This document shows, one piece after another, positions 1 to 10,034 of a DNA stretch of 64,000 nt. Source of the DNA: Fonsecaea monophora (Eukaryota; Ascomycota; Eurotiomycetes; Chaetothyriales; Herpotrichiellaceae); assembly GCF_001642475.1 (NCBI RefSeq), contig NW_019173933.1:124001-188000 (forward strand), written 5' to 3'. The notes under the pieces are model-generated. The model worked only from the letters and a program-made list of their open reading frames with translations, had not been told where the DNA came from and made no database searches. Positions within the stretch are counted from its first letter, which is position 1. Each line of letters starts with the position of its first letter. The position numbers and the translations under genes were made by a program.

Positions 1-623
1 TTCTCGGCGAAACCAGCTCATCTCCAGTGTCTCGCCAAGTATCGACGGCCCGTATGACTCCTTCGCCACGAGCCGTCCCCCGACCTATGGTTCCACGACA
101 GAAAACTAAGGAGGAGCTGGAGTTGGAGGAGATCAGCCAATTGATGAATGAGGGTCGGTACGAGGAGGCCTCAATCAAATGGCTCCAGTCATCCCAACCG
201 GCAGAGCTGTTTGACAAGCTGTTCATCCACTTCACTCCGGAGTATTTATCGACTGATGTCTCCCCACTGATCGCCTTTTCCATCGCTGTCACCATCGGAA
301 ATAGTCTGACGACCAATACGGCTCAAAGACTGGAGTGGATCTCTGCCGCATTCAATGCGGTCGACCTTGCTGTAAGTGCTCGTCAAGCAACTTTTTCTTC
401 GTGTCCTAACATCTTGCTTCAGGATCCTGAAATTTCTGACCTGGCCCAACATGCGCCGGCATTGTTGAGCTCCTTAATCCAGAAACTGGAGCGGCTCTAC
501 TTGACGATCGCGGAGCGTGATCCGACCGATCCAGCGCTACAAATCATGCCGATTGTTTCAAGGAGGGCGAAGGAGATGAGGGCCTCCTTGGAGGGACCGG
601 CTCGCCATGGCGTTGAATTCTAG
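1..623 (+). CDS. EDC4/Ge-1-like enhancer of mRNA decapping, C-terminal part (5' end outside window)
   Basis: Only the C-terminal end of this gene lies in the window; it enters from the left edge and stops at 623. The readable part has a Ser/Pro/Arg-rich linker and then a helical segment with the pattern EELELEEISQLMNEGRYEEA, as in the C-terminal domain of EDC4 (Ge-1), where 'group at risk' helices pack and self-associate. EDC4 scaffolds Dcp1-Dcp2 in P-bodies and promotes 5' decapping. An intron is placed at 372-422 (gtaagt donor, taac branch, cttcag acceptor). It is 51 nt, stop-free and in frame, so retention would add 17 residues. The family call rests on the C-terminal helical block alone; the N-terminal WD40 part cannot be seen. 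Confidence 0.6.
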   Translation, partial: LGETSSSPVSRQVSTARMTPSPRAVPRPMVPRQKTKEELELEEISQLMNEGRYEEASIKWLQSSQPAELFDKLFIHFTPEYLSTDVSPLIAFSIAVTIGNSLTTNTAQRLEWISAAFNAVDLAVSARQATFSSCPNILLQDPEISDLAQHAPALLSSLIQKLERLYLTIAERDPTDPALQIMPIVSRRAKEMRASLEGPARHGVEF

Positions 624-865
624 CTTTACGATCAGGTTTAGACGGTATGACAAAGCTTCAAACACGCTTAGCAGCAGAGGGTTGATGCACAACAAGCGGA
701 GTAGAGGAAAAGTCGACCATGAAGGATTGATTCACATGTGATTACTGGATACGTCGAAAGAGCCTCATTAGGCGATTTCGAAAGGGGAAAAGTTGGAGCA
801 TTGAAGTATGTGGTGAAATCTTTCTTGTCCTCTGTGCTTCTAGCTTGATTTTTCCACCGGACTTT
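624..865. other. Intergenic, no gene seen
   Basis: AT-richer 3' flank of the EDC4-like gene, leading into the decayed end of the vanillyl-alcohol-oxidase relic. No open frame, RNA gene or clear repeat was recognised. Confidence 0.5.
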
Positions 866-1854
866 TAATTAAGAGCGTAGGCCATGTACGCCGGCGGTTG
901 TAGGTGTAGCTGGATGCCTAATTTGACGATAATACCGAGGTTACTCTATATGAATAGGCCCTCAATGGAAGGTCCGAAGCTGTACTTCGATAGGTGAGCT
1001 GACTCGTTCCCGTCCATAGCGAACTGTCCAGTTCTGACAATTTCGCCGTCGGCTAGCACGATCTTGCCAGTGGACGTTGGTAGGTGTCCAGCCACTACCT
1101 CGGTCGAGGGTGTTACCTATCACGCTGCCCCAGCCCAGTGTTGGATAACTTAGCCAGTCCTTGAGCTTATTCTTAGCGCAGTAGTCGTAGAGATCTTAGA
1201 AAGTGACGCCCGGCTCGACGACGGCGTAGGCGTATTGCTCGCTGACATCGATGATCTTGTTCATCCTGTGCAAATCCAGGGCAACAGAGCTATTCATTTT
1301 GGGCGCTGGCCCGCCGTAGCTAAGTAAAACGGGTAAGCAGGACAAATCGACGGCTGTAACACAAGGCAAATCTCACCCTAGGTTTTTGCCTCTTGAAAAA
1401 GTCTACATCAGGATACCGTATTTGTTGGAAACTTTGAGGACTCCCTGCAGCTCTCCCCTCGTGCGCGGACTACATGCGACTCGCCGTCAGAACCAGAAGC
1501 GCATTTCCAAACAAGCATACTTGGGATAACTGACCATACTGCGGCACTTGGAAGCTTCCTCTTACCTTCGGCTTCCTACAGCTCGTAAGGGTCGATAAAA
1601 TCCTCAAGGGCTTTACCGACGAAAACACCATCCTTGCCCAAGACCTCGACATATTCGCCGATGGCTTTGTCAAAGTCTTCCTGGTCAAGACCGGGAGGTA
1701 GGATGGACTCGAGATCCTTCGTCAATCCACCAGAGAGTAGTGTTCGATGTGTATTTTGCCACTCAGGGTTGGTGTATCGGATGGGAAACTCAGTCGTGCC
1801 TTTCGTATCCTTCGTGGTCAACGGGGCCAACGGGGCGTGCGTAATTGTCGCCAT
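866..1854 (-). pseudogene. Vanillyl-alcohol oxidase (VAO/4-cresol dehydrogenase family) pseudogene
   Basis: The minus strand starts at ATG 1854 with a clean 92-residue N-terminus containing PPGLDQEDFDKAIGEYVEVLGKDGVF, typical of VAO-type FAD enzymes. Past this it is broken, but family motifs can still be read in changing frames: LPSAAVW, VSNKYGIL, YGGPAPKMNSSVALDL, YAYAVVEPGVTF, WGSVIGNTLDRG and FGPSIEGLFI-SNLGI, in the family order. Lesions include a stop directly after EPGVTF, another inside FI*SNLG, and several frame changes. The C-terminal substrate ('cap') half is absent beyond about 866. Intact relatives are about 560-residue flavoenzymes that oxidise para-substituted phenols such as vanillyl alcohol. 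It lies next to a FAD monooxygenase relic with the same orientation. Confidence 0.85.
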
Positions 1855-2261
1855 CTTGAAACTCGATTATCCTCACGTGGTGATGACGATTAGATACACG
1901 GGACAGCGACGCGACACGACTCGAGGAGATGCTAGAAAATTGTTTCTTCTTTAATGTTTGTTCTTTTGCACATCGATTTCGTCCGTATGAAGTCCCCTGA
2001 TGCAACGTTGGGTTTCGGTCAAAGTTCTGGTAGCTGAGCGGCCTGAGCAGGGAGACTGCATCACCAGACGGTGCTCGCACTCGAGTGGATTGCCAATTCG
2101 AGTCTTTTGGGCAGAACCTTGACCCACGTCCATTGCACCTCCGAGATCCGGTTTTCGACAACGGTCTTTGAAACACTCACGATTGAAGGCAGCTACAGTA
2201 GAGAATTAATTAGCTTCGCGCGAGAAGTTGGGATTGGTGCGAGCCAATATTACTAGAATTT
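1855..2261. other. Intergenic between two flavoenzyme pseudogenes
   Basis: Former promoter of the VAO relic and 3' flank of the monooxygenase relic. Short open frames occur on both strands, but none shows a recognisable domain or splice pattern. Confidence 0.45.
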
Positions 2262-3476
2262 CTAAGCAATCTTGTACAAATTCTCTGTGCCGGTCTTTTT
2301 GTCCATTTCCATCATCGTCTTAATGTTCCAGATATCGTCTTCGTAGATTGGCGGCACGTTGGTATTCCTAAACGGCTTGCCCTCTTTGATGTGCGCCACT
2401 ACCTCATCGAATTTCTCATACCCATACTACTCCGCGTCTCCAGAATACAGCCAGTCCGCCTCCTGAACCAGACGTTGGAAGATGAGGGTGCGCAGCGTCA
2501 CCGACTAGGATGACTCTCCCTTTATCCGAAATCCATCTATTAATAGGATCTCGCCATAGGAGTTTAAAATCGCAAATGATCTCTTCTGGGAAGTTCCTGA
2601 TGGCTGCTTCTAAGATAGGATTACAGTTCTTGACGCATTCGAGCATATCTTTGACAGTGCCTGGATAAGTCTACGATTCTTCCACAGTGTAAGTGTCCTT
2701 ATGGGTTAGATAGGCAGATACGAAGCCTAGTTTAGCATTAATGATGAAAATAGCATATAGGTCCAGCCCGATCTAGATGATCAGCTCGTCGGTCTTAGAG
2801 TATGCGAGGTCGTGGAGAATAGGTTCTTTGTGAAAGTGTTCGAGAGGAAAGTACGCGCGGTATACGGCAAAGCCACTACGCTGAGCCATATCCCATTTGT
2901 CCCATCACATACTTACGAGCTCGGCTGTAGACTCCGTCGGCTCCGACGACGAAGTCTACCGTGATAAGTTAGCCGTCTAGGTATATCCCAGCTTTATTTT
3001 CATCCCATAGTAGTCGGTTATGCGGGCGTTAAACGTAGATTTCACCCCGATCTGCACCGCATAGTCGTACACGATTCCCTGGGAGCGAGCACGGCTAGTG
3101 TATAAGTTGTAGTGGCCGTTGTATTTATGCCTCCAGTCTTGAGTGAGTAGGACTTCTCCTTTATCACTTTTGAAGGTGACCACTCGAGGAGTGGCAGATT
3201 CAGCCGCCATTATTGGCACGACGTCACCCCATTTTTCCATCACTATGGTGGCATTCGCCGCCAGAGTGATGATGTCGCCTACACAAGAGTGAGTATGTTA
3301 CTGCAAGAGTCGCAATCGATTGCTTCAAACTCAAGATTTATAACCGGGGCTCCCTCTCTATCAGGTGGACATTGCAGCCCTTCCTCTTCAACTCAATCGC
3401 ACAGGCGAGCCCGGCATAGCCTGCCCCTACAACGATCACGTCGATCCCATTTCCGTCGTCCGGTATGCCAGCCATG
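2262..3476 (-). pseudogene. FAD-dependent aromatic monooxygenase (salicylate-hydroxylase-like) pseudogene
   Basis: The frame begins at ATG 3476 with MAGIPDDGNGIDVIVVGAG followed by YAGLACAIELKRKG, the Rossmann GxGxxG dinucleotide-binding site of class A flavoprotein hydroxylases. Further on, WGDVVPIMAAESATPRVV, TQDWRHKYNGHYN and the FAD ribityl-binding motif GRVILVGDAAHPHLPTSGSG can be read. The C-terminal part is YGYEKFDEVVAHIKEGKP ... DIWNIKTMMEMDKKTG, ending at a stop at 2264. Order and overall span match an enzyme of about 400 residues. Lesions are stops after the first strand (following HLIEREP), a frame change before GDIITLAANA, and a stop in GDAE*YGYEKF. Enzymes of this type add a hydroxyl group to phenolic substrates using NAD(P)H. 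It may have worked with the adjacent VAO relic. Confidence 0.85.
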
Positions 3477-3739
3477 GTGGTTCAAGCGTGGATGCGTTCC
3501 TTAGAGCTGCGCTGTGAGGGATATGGCTGTAGTTCAAGTGGGCGTCTTATAACCACAAACCACAGGCTTTGCCAGGCCCTCAGCTGCCACGAAAAGCAGT
3601 GCACATACCCCACCTTCGCCTTCACCCCGATGCGGTATGACACTATGCTCTCAGATAGAGGTGAGTGTCCCGGACAATTCTCGTGATCTTCGACCGGCCT
3701 CGATTGTTTTGTCGTGTTAGCCGATGTCCAGAAACGATG
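3477..3739. other. Intergenic, no gene seen
   Basis: Presumed former promoter of the monooxygenase relic on the minus strand. No coding pattern or repeat was recognised. Confidence 0.4.
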
Positions 3740-4375
3740 GGTTGCCGCTCTTCCCCAGACACGTAGCAGTATCTCCGGGTCGAGAGACCGGATCCACCTT
3801 CATGCATACGCAGCGTGCTGCGCGGGTTTCGGGGTCCAATCTCTCCGCAAGCCGAGATTCTTTCGACCGTGTCTCATTCTGGCGAAATATCCGATACACT
3901 GGGGGCGAGACAGGTCTGGGGAAATACTGACTCTCAAATCGGATCCAATGCTGGTGGCCACAAACTGACTGCCGCCATCTTCGGAATGTATCTAGGCAAA
4001 GCTGAAGAATAGCCCAAAGTTTCGGGCAACTACGGCCGTGGGTCTCTGGACCACCACCAGTAAGGATGCTTCTTTCTAAGACAATGTCCATCCCAGGCAT
4101 TTTTGCCGGCGCCAATCGCTCGGGAGGCGTTGGTGCTTCCCCGGGGTCAGCGAGCTTATCGCGCCTAGGTACTGACTGTACCACAAGCGAGCCATTTTGA
4201 TTGGACCATTCCCCGAAATCCTGCATGGCAAAAACGTGGGGAATTCCCACAGTTGGGACTGCCATTGGCAGTCTCCCCACGGGAGACGGGATACGAGGAT
4301 AATTTGGCCACCCTGGCTCGGCCAGAGATGAGCATCAACACCTGGTCTGGACCAGATCACTCTTCATATCACCCC
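3740..4375 (-). pseudogene. Phytanoyl-CoA-dioxygenase (PhyH)-like relic
   Basis: On the minus strand, pieces in several frames read like the core of a Fe(II)/2-oxoglutarate PhyH enzyme: PGVDAHLWPSQGG, then IPHVFAMQDFGEWSNQNGSLVV, RDKLADPGEAPTPPERLAPAKMPG, ERSILTGGGPETHGR and KLGYSSALPRYIPK. They match in order the family blocks 'A-x-DF-x4-NG-x2-VVPGSH', 'P-x-EM-x2-GS', 'HGGG-N' and 'LGYLRP'. The distal His of HGGG is replaced (TGGG) and frames break repeatedly, so no active protein is possible. An intact PhyH gene lies about 10 kb to the right in the same orientation. The assignment depends on short motifs; a different oxygenase cannot be excluded. Confidence 0.45.
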
Positions 4376-4504
4376 GGGATTATATTCAAAGGCCACCCTC
4401 GATCACACCACTCTCGTGTATCTAAGGTCACCTCTCTCTTCTGCTCAAAGAACCCTCTCGAAGGACGTACGCGCCAGCACTTGTCCTCGGCCTGGATCAT
4501 CAAC

Positions 4505-5790
4505 ATGGGTCTCGGGATACTCAAAGACCACAAGCTCGTGCATGTTCCAGGCACGGTCTTGCTGAGTGACGAATCTGCCCAGCTCGAAGCGGTCACGTAA
4601 TGTCTGAAACACGGCACTAGAAGAAACGCGCATATCGTGCTCTCTCCTCAGCCTAGCTTAGATTCCAACGATCCGTTGAACTGGTCACCATGGAAGAAGG
4701 AGTCAATCAGCTTAATTCTCTATCTGGGAGCCATGTTGAACAGCGCAGTCAGCGTCTCACAGGTTAACGCCTCCTTGTATGAAATTTCTTTGGAAATTGG
4801 CGCGCCCTTGGGAGACATTGTGTTAACTTCGGGCTACGCCCTTCTCGTGGCAGGAGCCACAGGGCCTTTTGGTAAATTTATTAGTCCATACCCCTTTACC
4901 GATGTACACTCACTAATGAGGCATTTTACACTAGTCTGCGCGTTAAGCCGCAAATTTGGGGAGAGGCCGCTCTTCCTGTTCTCTACCCTAATGACAATCG
5001 TCGGCACCGCGATTGGCGAGTCAAAAAAGAACTTTACGTATCTGATGGCCGCTCGAGTCACCCAAGGCTTTTCTCTCTCAACCTGGGAACCCCTCACAGT
5101 ATCTACTATCGGAGATCTGTACTTCGTCCACCAGCGCGCAATGCGAGTTTCGGCAATATCATTTGTTCTCTATGCCGCCGGTAACCTCAGGGACGATTCT
5201 TACTAGCGTAGTATATAGCGGGCTCGGCTACTTTTAGCTGTTCCACCTTTTCCAGATCTTTTTGGTGATCTTGATTCTGTTACTCTTCTTTTTCTGCCCG
5301 GAGACGACCTATATCCGCGACAGTCGCTACGACACAGATACGGCAGTTGACGAAAAGCTCGAAGAGATTGCTGCCAAGAACACTTAATAAGAGCATGTCG
5401 AAGAGCTCAATATTTAACGCACGCCTAGTCGAGAGATCCCTGACAAGAAGACGTTCGTCCAATCTTTGGTCATCTACACCGGCACATATACTAAAGAAAA
5501 TCTCATCAAGCTGGTCATTAGTCCCTTTATTACGCTTTTGAACCCAGCTGCTTGCTATTCAGCCATCGGCTCTGGGCTCATTGCCACAGGGTAAGATCTC
5601 AAGTTTCTGAACTCAATATAACGGATACAGTCTCTGATTTCCGGTTTTACGGTACGTCGCCACAGCCATCATCCTAGCTGGTATTTTCTCGAGGCCCCCC
5701 TTGGCTGTTCAATGCTGTCCAGGTTGGCTACGTTAGTGCTGGTCCTCTCATAGGAGGTATCTTTACGATGGTAGTAGCACTGAAAGGGTG
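4505..5790 (+). pseudogene. HOL1-like MFS transporter pseudogene (dead paralogue of the gene at 6812-8696)
   Basis: Starting at ATG 4505 (MGLGILKDHKLVHVPGTVLL), this follows the intact minus-strand MFS gene: LSPQPSLDSNDPLNW, then ALSRKFGERPLFLFSTLMTIVGTA, RVTQGFSLSTWEPL, GDLYFVHQRAMRVSA, LFHLFQIFLVILI, CPETTYIRDSRYDTDT and KKTFVQSLVIYTGTY. It reaches PPWLFNAVQVGYVSAGPLIGG in shifting frames near 5770, after which the last transmembrane segments are missing. Lesions include an in-frame TAA at 4598-4600, a frameshift after AAGNL near 5190, a TAG in GYF*LFHL and further stops near 5386-5420. A former intron near 4873-4936 is still recognisable and stop-free. Identity to the live copy looks about half at protein level, so this is an old paralogue, not a recent duplicate. 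Confidence 0.85.
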
Positions 5791-6811
5791 ATGGGTTGTC
5801 AAACAAGTCAGGTAGACCAGTCGGAGGACTTTGCCGTCGAAGCAGGAGGTAGTACGAGGAAAACTCGAACGAGAAGGAATCGAAAGAGTCAGCATGGACA
5901 TGAACATGAGCACTCCAGCTCTAGAGAGATCATTGCTCAGATTCTATTCTTGCACACGTACGAAATGCCACCTTTGGCAAACATTGCTTGACTTCAGTGT
6001 CGCCCTTTTTGGCCAGGATTTTGCCCATACCTTGTGTCACCCAACCCATCTCGGTGCAGTGCAAGATTGCTTCACCGCGAGGATGTCGCTGTGGAGCAAG
6101 CTATTTCGGACCGATTACCATTTCAGTCCGGGGCAGCATGACATCGCCTTACTGAGCGAAGTCCATACTCCGGCATCAAGTGTCGGCCCTAAAGCTCGGT
6201 TCTCCACGCTCCCCTGGCAACTTGTACTTGTACGTGTAGATTTAGTATTGATACATTGTCACAGATGACCTTTCCGGACATTGGCGGAGGATTCCCGACA
6301 GTCACACAGTCAGGGGGAAGGCGTCTGCCAGACGTATGATGCTAATTTTGTCTCGGTGTGAAAATGACTTCCGCGCGGGGGCTCAGATCCGCCCTGCACC
6401 ATATTGCGGCAACTGTCAATATGATGGCACAAGAGAACCTCGAATTACTTTGCCGTTGAAGCCGGCTGTAGGCTTTTCAGACAGAATCGGCTGTCGTATA
6501 TCGTTGGAGATTCTACATCTATTGAATGCTGAGATGCTGCGTGTTTCACCACCGAGCCGTCTACATTCAAGTCCCGATGATCTCACTTTAGCCTAGCCAT
6601 ACTACCCTACCGGACTTGGCTCTACCGGTCAGGCAAAATGTGTATGTTGACCACCAAGTGTCGAAAGCGACGGTCTTTACGACAAAGCTGCGAGGTGCTG
6701 ATACTTTCTGAGTTGCTCAGCGTTGTAGACTATAAGCCGCGGATGACTTTGTGGAGAGGTCTTTGGCAGGAGTGATTCGGTCTCTCCGTTCCATGGTCAT
6801 GAAGTGAGAGA
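5791..6811. other. Decayed region without a recognisable gene
   Basis: About 1 kb between the ends of the two MFS copies. Longer open frames (for example 5831-6268 on the plus strand) have no family signature. The minus strand around 5950-6110 reads coding-like (GEAILHCTEMGWVTQGMGKIL) and the plus strand near 6267 shows DIGGGFPT, but neither extends into a domain that can be named. It may hold the ruins of one more gene or the missing 3' part of the dead MFS copy. Confidence 0.4.
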
Positions 6812-8696
6812 CTACCCCGAGATCTGAGGATGAGTGCCCACCCCGAACTTTGCAAACAGATCGTGCCTGACCCAGAAACCTCGCATTCTTTTCCCATATA
6901 TATAAACAGGTATGCCCAGCAAACACAGGAAGAGAGCTGTCCCACCAAACACGTACATCATCTCCTGTGGTCCCTTGTTTGCAACCCAGTCATTGGCGTA
7001 ATGGCTGAGACCAAAGAACATGAGATTCTGCGACAGAAGGCATTAGCTGGGAAGTGGCAGCAGTGAAGGAATAAAACAGATGGGGCATCCTTATCACCTT
7101 GAAAGTCATGATCATGACAAAAGTCTCACTGGCAAGATTTCGAAAGGCGTCGAGACCGTAGGACATCGAGGACCAGATGCCCACAAAGACTCCGAACATC
7201 AGTAAGCCCTGACAGAATATGACAAGGTAGACACTGGCCCCGATACTGAGGGTATAGCCGAAAGCGAAAAACCCAGGCACGGCGGTGATAGCCGCAAGAA
7301 CCATGAACAGGAGCCGGAATTCTGGTTCGCTATTGGAAGGTCAAGATTAGCACCGGTCGAGCAGGGTTCGTGGCTTCGTTGGAGAACTCACTATACGCCA
7401 CGATTTCTTCTGGCAATATATTTGATCAAGTTATCTCCTGCAGCAGCTGTGACCACTGAAGCGAGTAGACCTCCGATGAAAGGTCCAGTGCCGGCGTAGC
7501 CAACTTGAGCGGCGTTGTACAACCAAGGGGGCCCGGACAACAGCCCAGATAGAACGATTGCACCTCCCACGAGCCAGCAATTCAGAATCGCAGCAGTGGT
7601 GACTGTGTAACAGGTGATTGGGTTCAGCAAGGTTAACAGCGGGCCGCAGAGACACTTTAAGATATTTTCGTCTGAATATACTCCTGTGAAGATTGCGAGC
7701 TCCTGGACGAACGTCTTTTTCGACGGAGCAGTGATTGCACTCTCCAGTTCGGTCGCGGCTTGTGCCTTACTTTCCTGAATCCGCTTCCCATCCTTGTCCA
7801 GGTCGTCAAAATTCCCATCCATATTGGTGTCCGTTTCATACCGTGCCTCTCGAACATAGGTTGTTTCTGGACAGAACAAGAACATGAGGACAAATTGTAT
7901 GACGAGGAAGATTTGGAACAGATGAAACAGCCACAGCCAGCCTAAGCTTGCAAATACTTGTCCACAGATGATAGAGGCCAAGTTCGCGGCAGCTTGCAGT
8001 ATGAAATTGAGGGCTGCGATTCTGAGGCCTCGCTGGTGTACGAAGTATAGGTCTCCAACAACAGCAATTACCAAGGACTCGAAAGCACTCATGGCGAACC
8101 CTTGAATGATGCGACCGGCAAGGAGATAGTTGTAACTGATCTTCGCTTCTGCGACGGCCGTGCCGATGATGTCGAATAGCGTCGACGCAAGGAAAATCGG
8201 TCGCTTGCCATACTTCCGGCTTAACGCACTAATAAAGGGTCCAGATAAGCCTGCTGCAAGGACGTTATACCCGGAAGCCATCACGAGAGTCGTCAGGTCA
8301 ACATTGACTTCCACAGCCATAGGGTAGTATGACGCATTGAGTAGAGGAGCCTAGAATTTGTCACTTGCTTTCCTAAACACAGGCAAAGAGGTGAGCACAC
8401 ATTTGTGCCAGCATTGAGCATTGCTCCGAAGCAGAGAATCACGATAACCAACTCTTTCTTCCATCCCGGCCAGTTTAGAGGGTCGTTTGGATCCGTGCTC
8501 GGTTGCGGAGAAAGGACAACGTTCGCGTTTCTGCCACGGCCATGCTTGAGATGCTGAGTAGAACTGGCTGCCTCTTGCTCTAGCAAAACCGTTCCGGGGA
8601 CGTATGGGAAATGTTTGTCTGCATTCTGGACAGTCAGAAAGAGGTCAGAACAAGCATATCAGGACAAGCTTAACCTTCCAGGACACCGAGTCCCAT
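6812..8696 (-). CDS. HOL1/DHA1-type MFS transporter (548 aa, five exons)
   Basis: Twelve-helix major facilitator of the fungal drug:H+ antiporter / HOL1-like group, a plasma-membrane exporter or uptake carrier of unknown substrate. Exons are 8675-8696, 8401-8618, 7392-8350, 7098-7329 and 6812-7027; introns are 50-70 nt with normal borders and the sum is 549 codons. The start is ATG 8696 (MGLGVLEDKHFPYVPGTVLL). The N-terminal motif DPNDPLNWPGWKKE, the loop 2-3 motif SRKYGKRPIF and the loop before TM7 with CPETTYVRE are typical of the group. A charged cytoplasmic loop (DTNMDGNFDDLDKDGK) lies between the two six-helix halves. No internal stop was found. It faces its dead paralogue tail to tail, and a truncated DUF2235 gene lies just upstream. 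Confidence 0.88.
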
Positions 8697-9109
8697 ATTG
8701 TTGGTTCTCCTTATGATCAACTGAATAATCGACAGACAGGGATTGCGAAACTCGTCAACCAAGCCAGGTTTTCCAGGGTCAGAAACACGTCAAAGTCGTC
8801 TTTCCAGTGAAGCGACAATGCTACAGCTTTTGAAGCCCTCGGTAAATAGTCTCAAACCATGGGTACTGAAAGGGGCATCTTACGCGTGCCAGTTGGAAGG
8901 TATCGGCCGTGCGATAATGAGCGCTTGGATGAAAACAGAAGTTGGTGGGTCGGCCGGAGAGGCATTTCACCCTCTGCTACACACTCCACCATTGCTCATC
9001 GGCTTGGTACCACGTATATGGAATGGATTTAGCAATATAACCACTGCATAGGGGTCCCCTGTTTTCGATATCCGACTAGCACGATACTCAGTGGGGAAGA
9101 CTGAAGAAA
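8697..9109. other. Upstream region of the MFS gene
   Basis: About 410 bp between the MFS start codon and the truncated DUF2235 gene, on the side from which the MFS gene is transcribed. A 102-codon plus-strand frame here has no recognisable features and is not annotated. No TATA-like element was convincing. Confidence 0.4.
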
Positions 9110-9724
9110 CCTTGGCTTGTCTCTACTTTTCATCGATCTCTCCCCTGTTTTGCCACCAGTTCTCGAAGACTGTGGCCAGCAGGAAGAGGTGCCGGCGCCG
9201 GATCAGACCGATTTGGGTGATGAATGCGGCAAGACACCGAACCGCGAAAGCGCCTCGCGAGAAACCCACGAGGATGATTTCGTCTTGACCCGCACCAAAA
9301 TTGTTGTTGTTACAGAGGAAGCTGTACGCATTGAGGATACTCTTTTCTATGCCTGCTCAGGCGTGGTTAGTTGGGGGTATATCTCGATTCCTCGCCCATG
9401 CTTGTCTGTCAAAGACCCTGAAGAAGGGAGGAGCGGCTGGTGAGGGTGCTATGGCAGCAGCAAGACTCTTACAAACCTTTCCCCGAGAGTCCCGAGTACA
9501 GATAGTCGAACGCCATCAGTCTCGGTAGGACAGAATACGTCCCTACGCCGCTTTCGTAATGAACGACCTGTGAAATGGTTGAGGCGGTCTTGGTGGTGTC
9601 GTCGTAGTCGACGCCATGTCGGTCAACAGCGCGCGCAAGCCTCGACACATTGGTGGGCGGTGCGAGCGTGCCCATTGCGTTCTTCCAGGTGCCGTCGCAG
9701 CAGATGAACAAGCGCTTCTTTGCA
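9110..9724 (-). pseudogene. Truncated DUF2235 (Tle1-like alpha/beta hydrolase) gene
   Basis: The minus strand begins near 9724 with AKKRLFICCDGTWKNAM and PPTNVSRLARAV, the DUF2235 N-terminus. An intron at 9353-9476 (124 nt) joins SGLSGKG to IEKSILNAYSFL. The nucleophile-elbow motif EIILVGFSRGAFAVR follows, the catalytic Ser of this hydrolase family, then FENWWQNRGEIDEK and a stop near 9125. Intact family members usually run 400 or more residues with the catalytic Asp and His further C-terminal; here only about 160 residues remain, and no ATG is in frame at the front. DUF2235 proteins resemble bacterial Tle1 phospholipases and are widespread in fungi, with unclear roles. This copy is probably inactive. 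Confidence 0.75.
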
Positions 9725-10034
9725 TTGTCTGCTTTCTTCCTTGCTTGCTTGCAAATCCACCTTTTTGAGGACCATCAGAGCCGCCATGGACGGCGGCAGT
9801 GAGAAGCCTGGGCTCAAAGGCACGGAGGGGGCCGACTTGACTTACAGGATCATCATGTCTCTGGGGATCATCACCTATCTCCCTTTAAATCTCTTGTCGC
9901 TACTGTCTTGGATAGAGTTTGACGTGGGAACGCGGAGGGGGCGGGGAAACAGGCCGCAATATGGAGGGGCACAGGTGGGCACGGAGGGGTAATTTGGCGG
10001 GAGTGCTGTCCACCCATTTTATACCCGCCCTTGG
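9725..10034. other. Intergenic, no gene seen
   Basis: GC-rich flank upstream of the DUF2235 relic. The plus-strand frame at 9720-9992 has a hydrophobic run but no family features and is treated as chance. Confidence 0.4.

Noticed and set aside
6267..6340. DIGGGFPT on the plus strand, recalling a PLP decarboxylase (ODC/LysA) motif
   Set aside because: No further decarboxylase motif is found on either side and the frame breaks soon after; one short motif is not enough.
4505..8696. Repeat-induced point mutation (RIP) of a duplicated MFS gene
   Set aside because: The two copies are only about half identical at protein level and lesions include insertions, deletions and a C-to-A type change, not a dense C-to-T pattern, so RIP on a recent duplicate does not fit.
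8743..9051. 102-codon plus-strand frame upstream of the MFS gene
   Set aside because: Lies in the MFS promoter, no domain, no splice sites; treated as chance.
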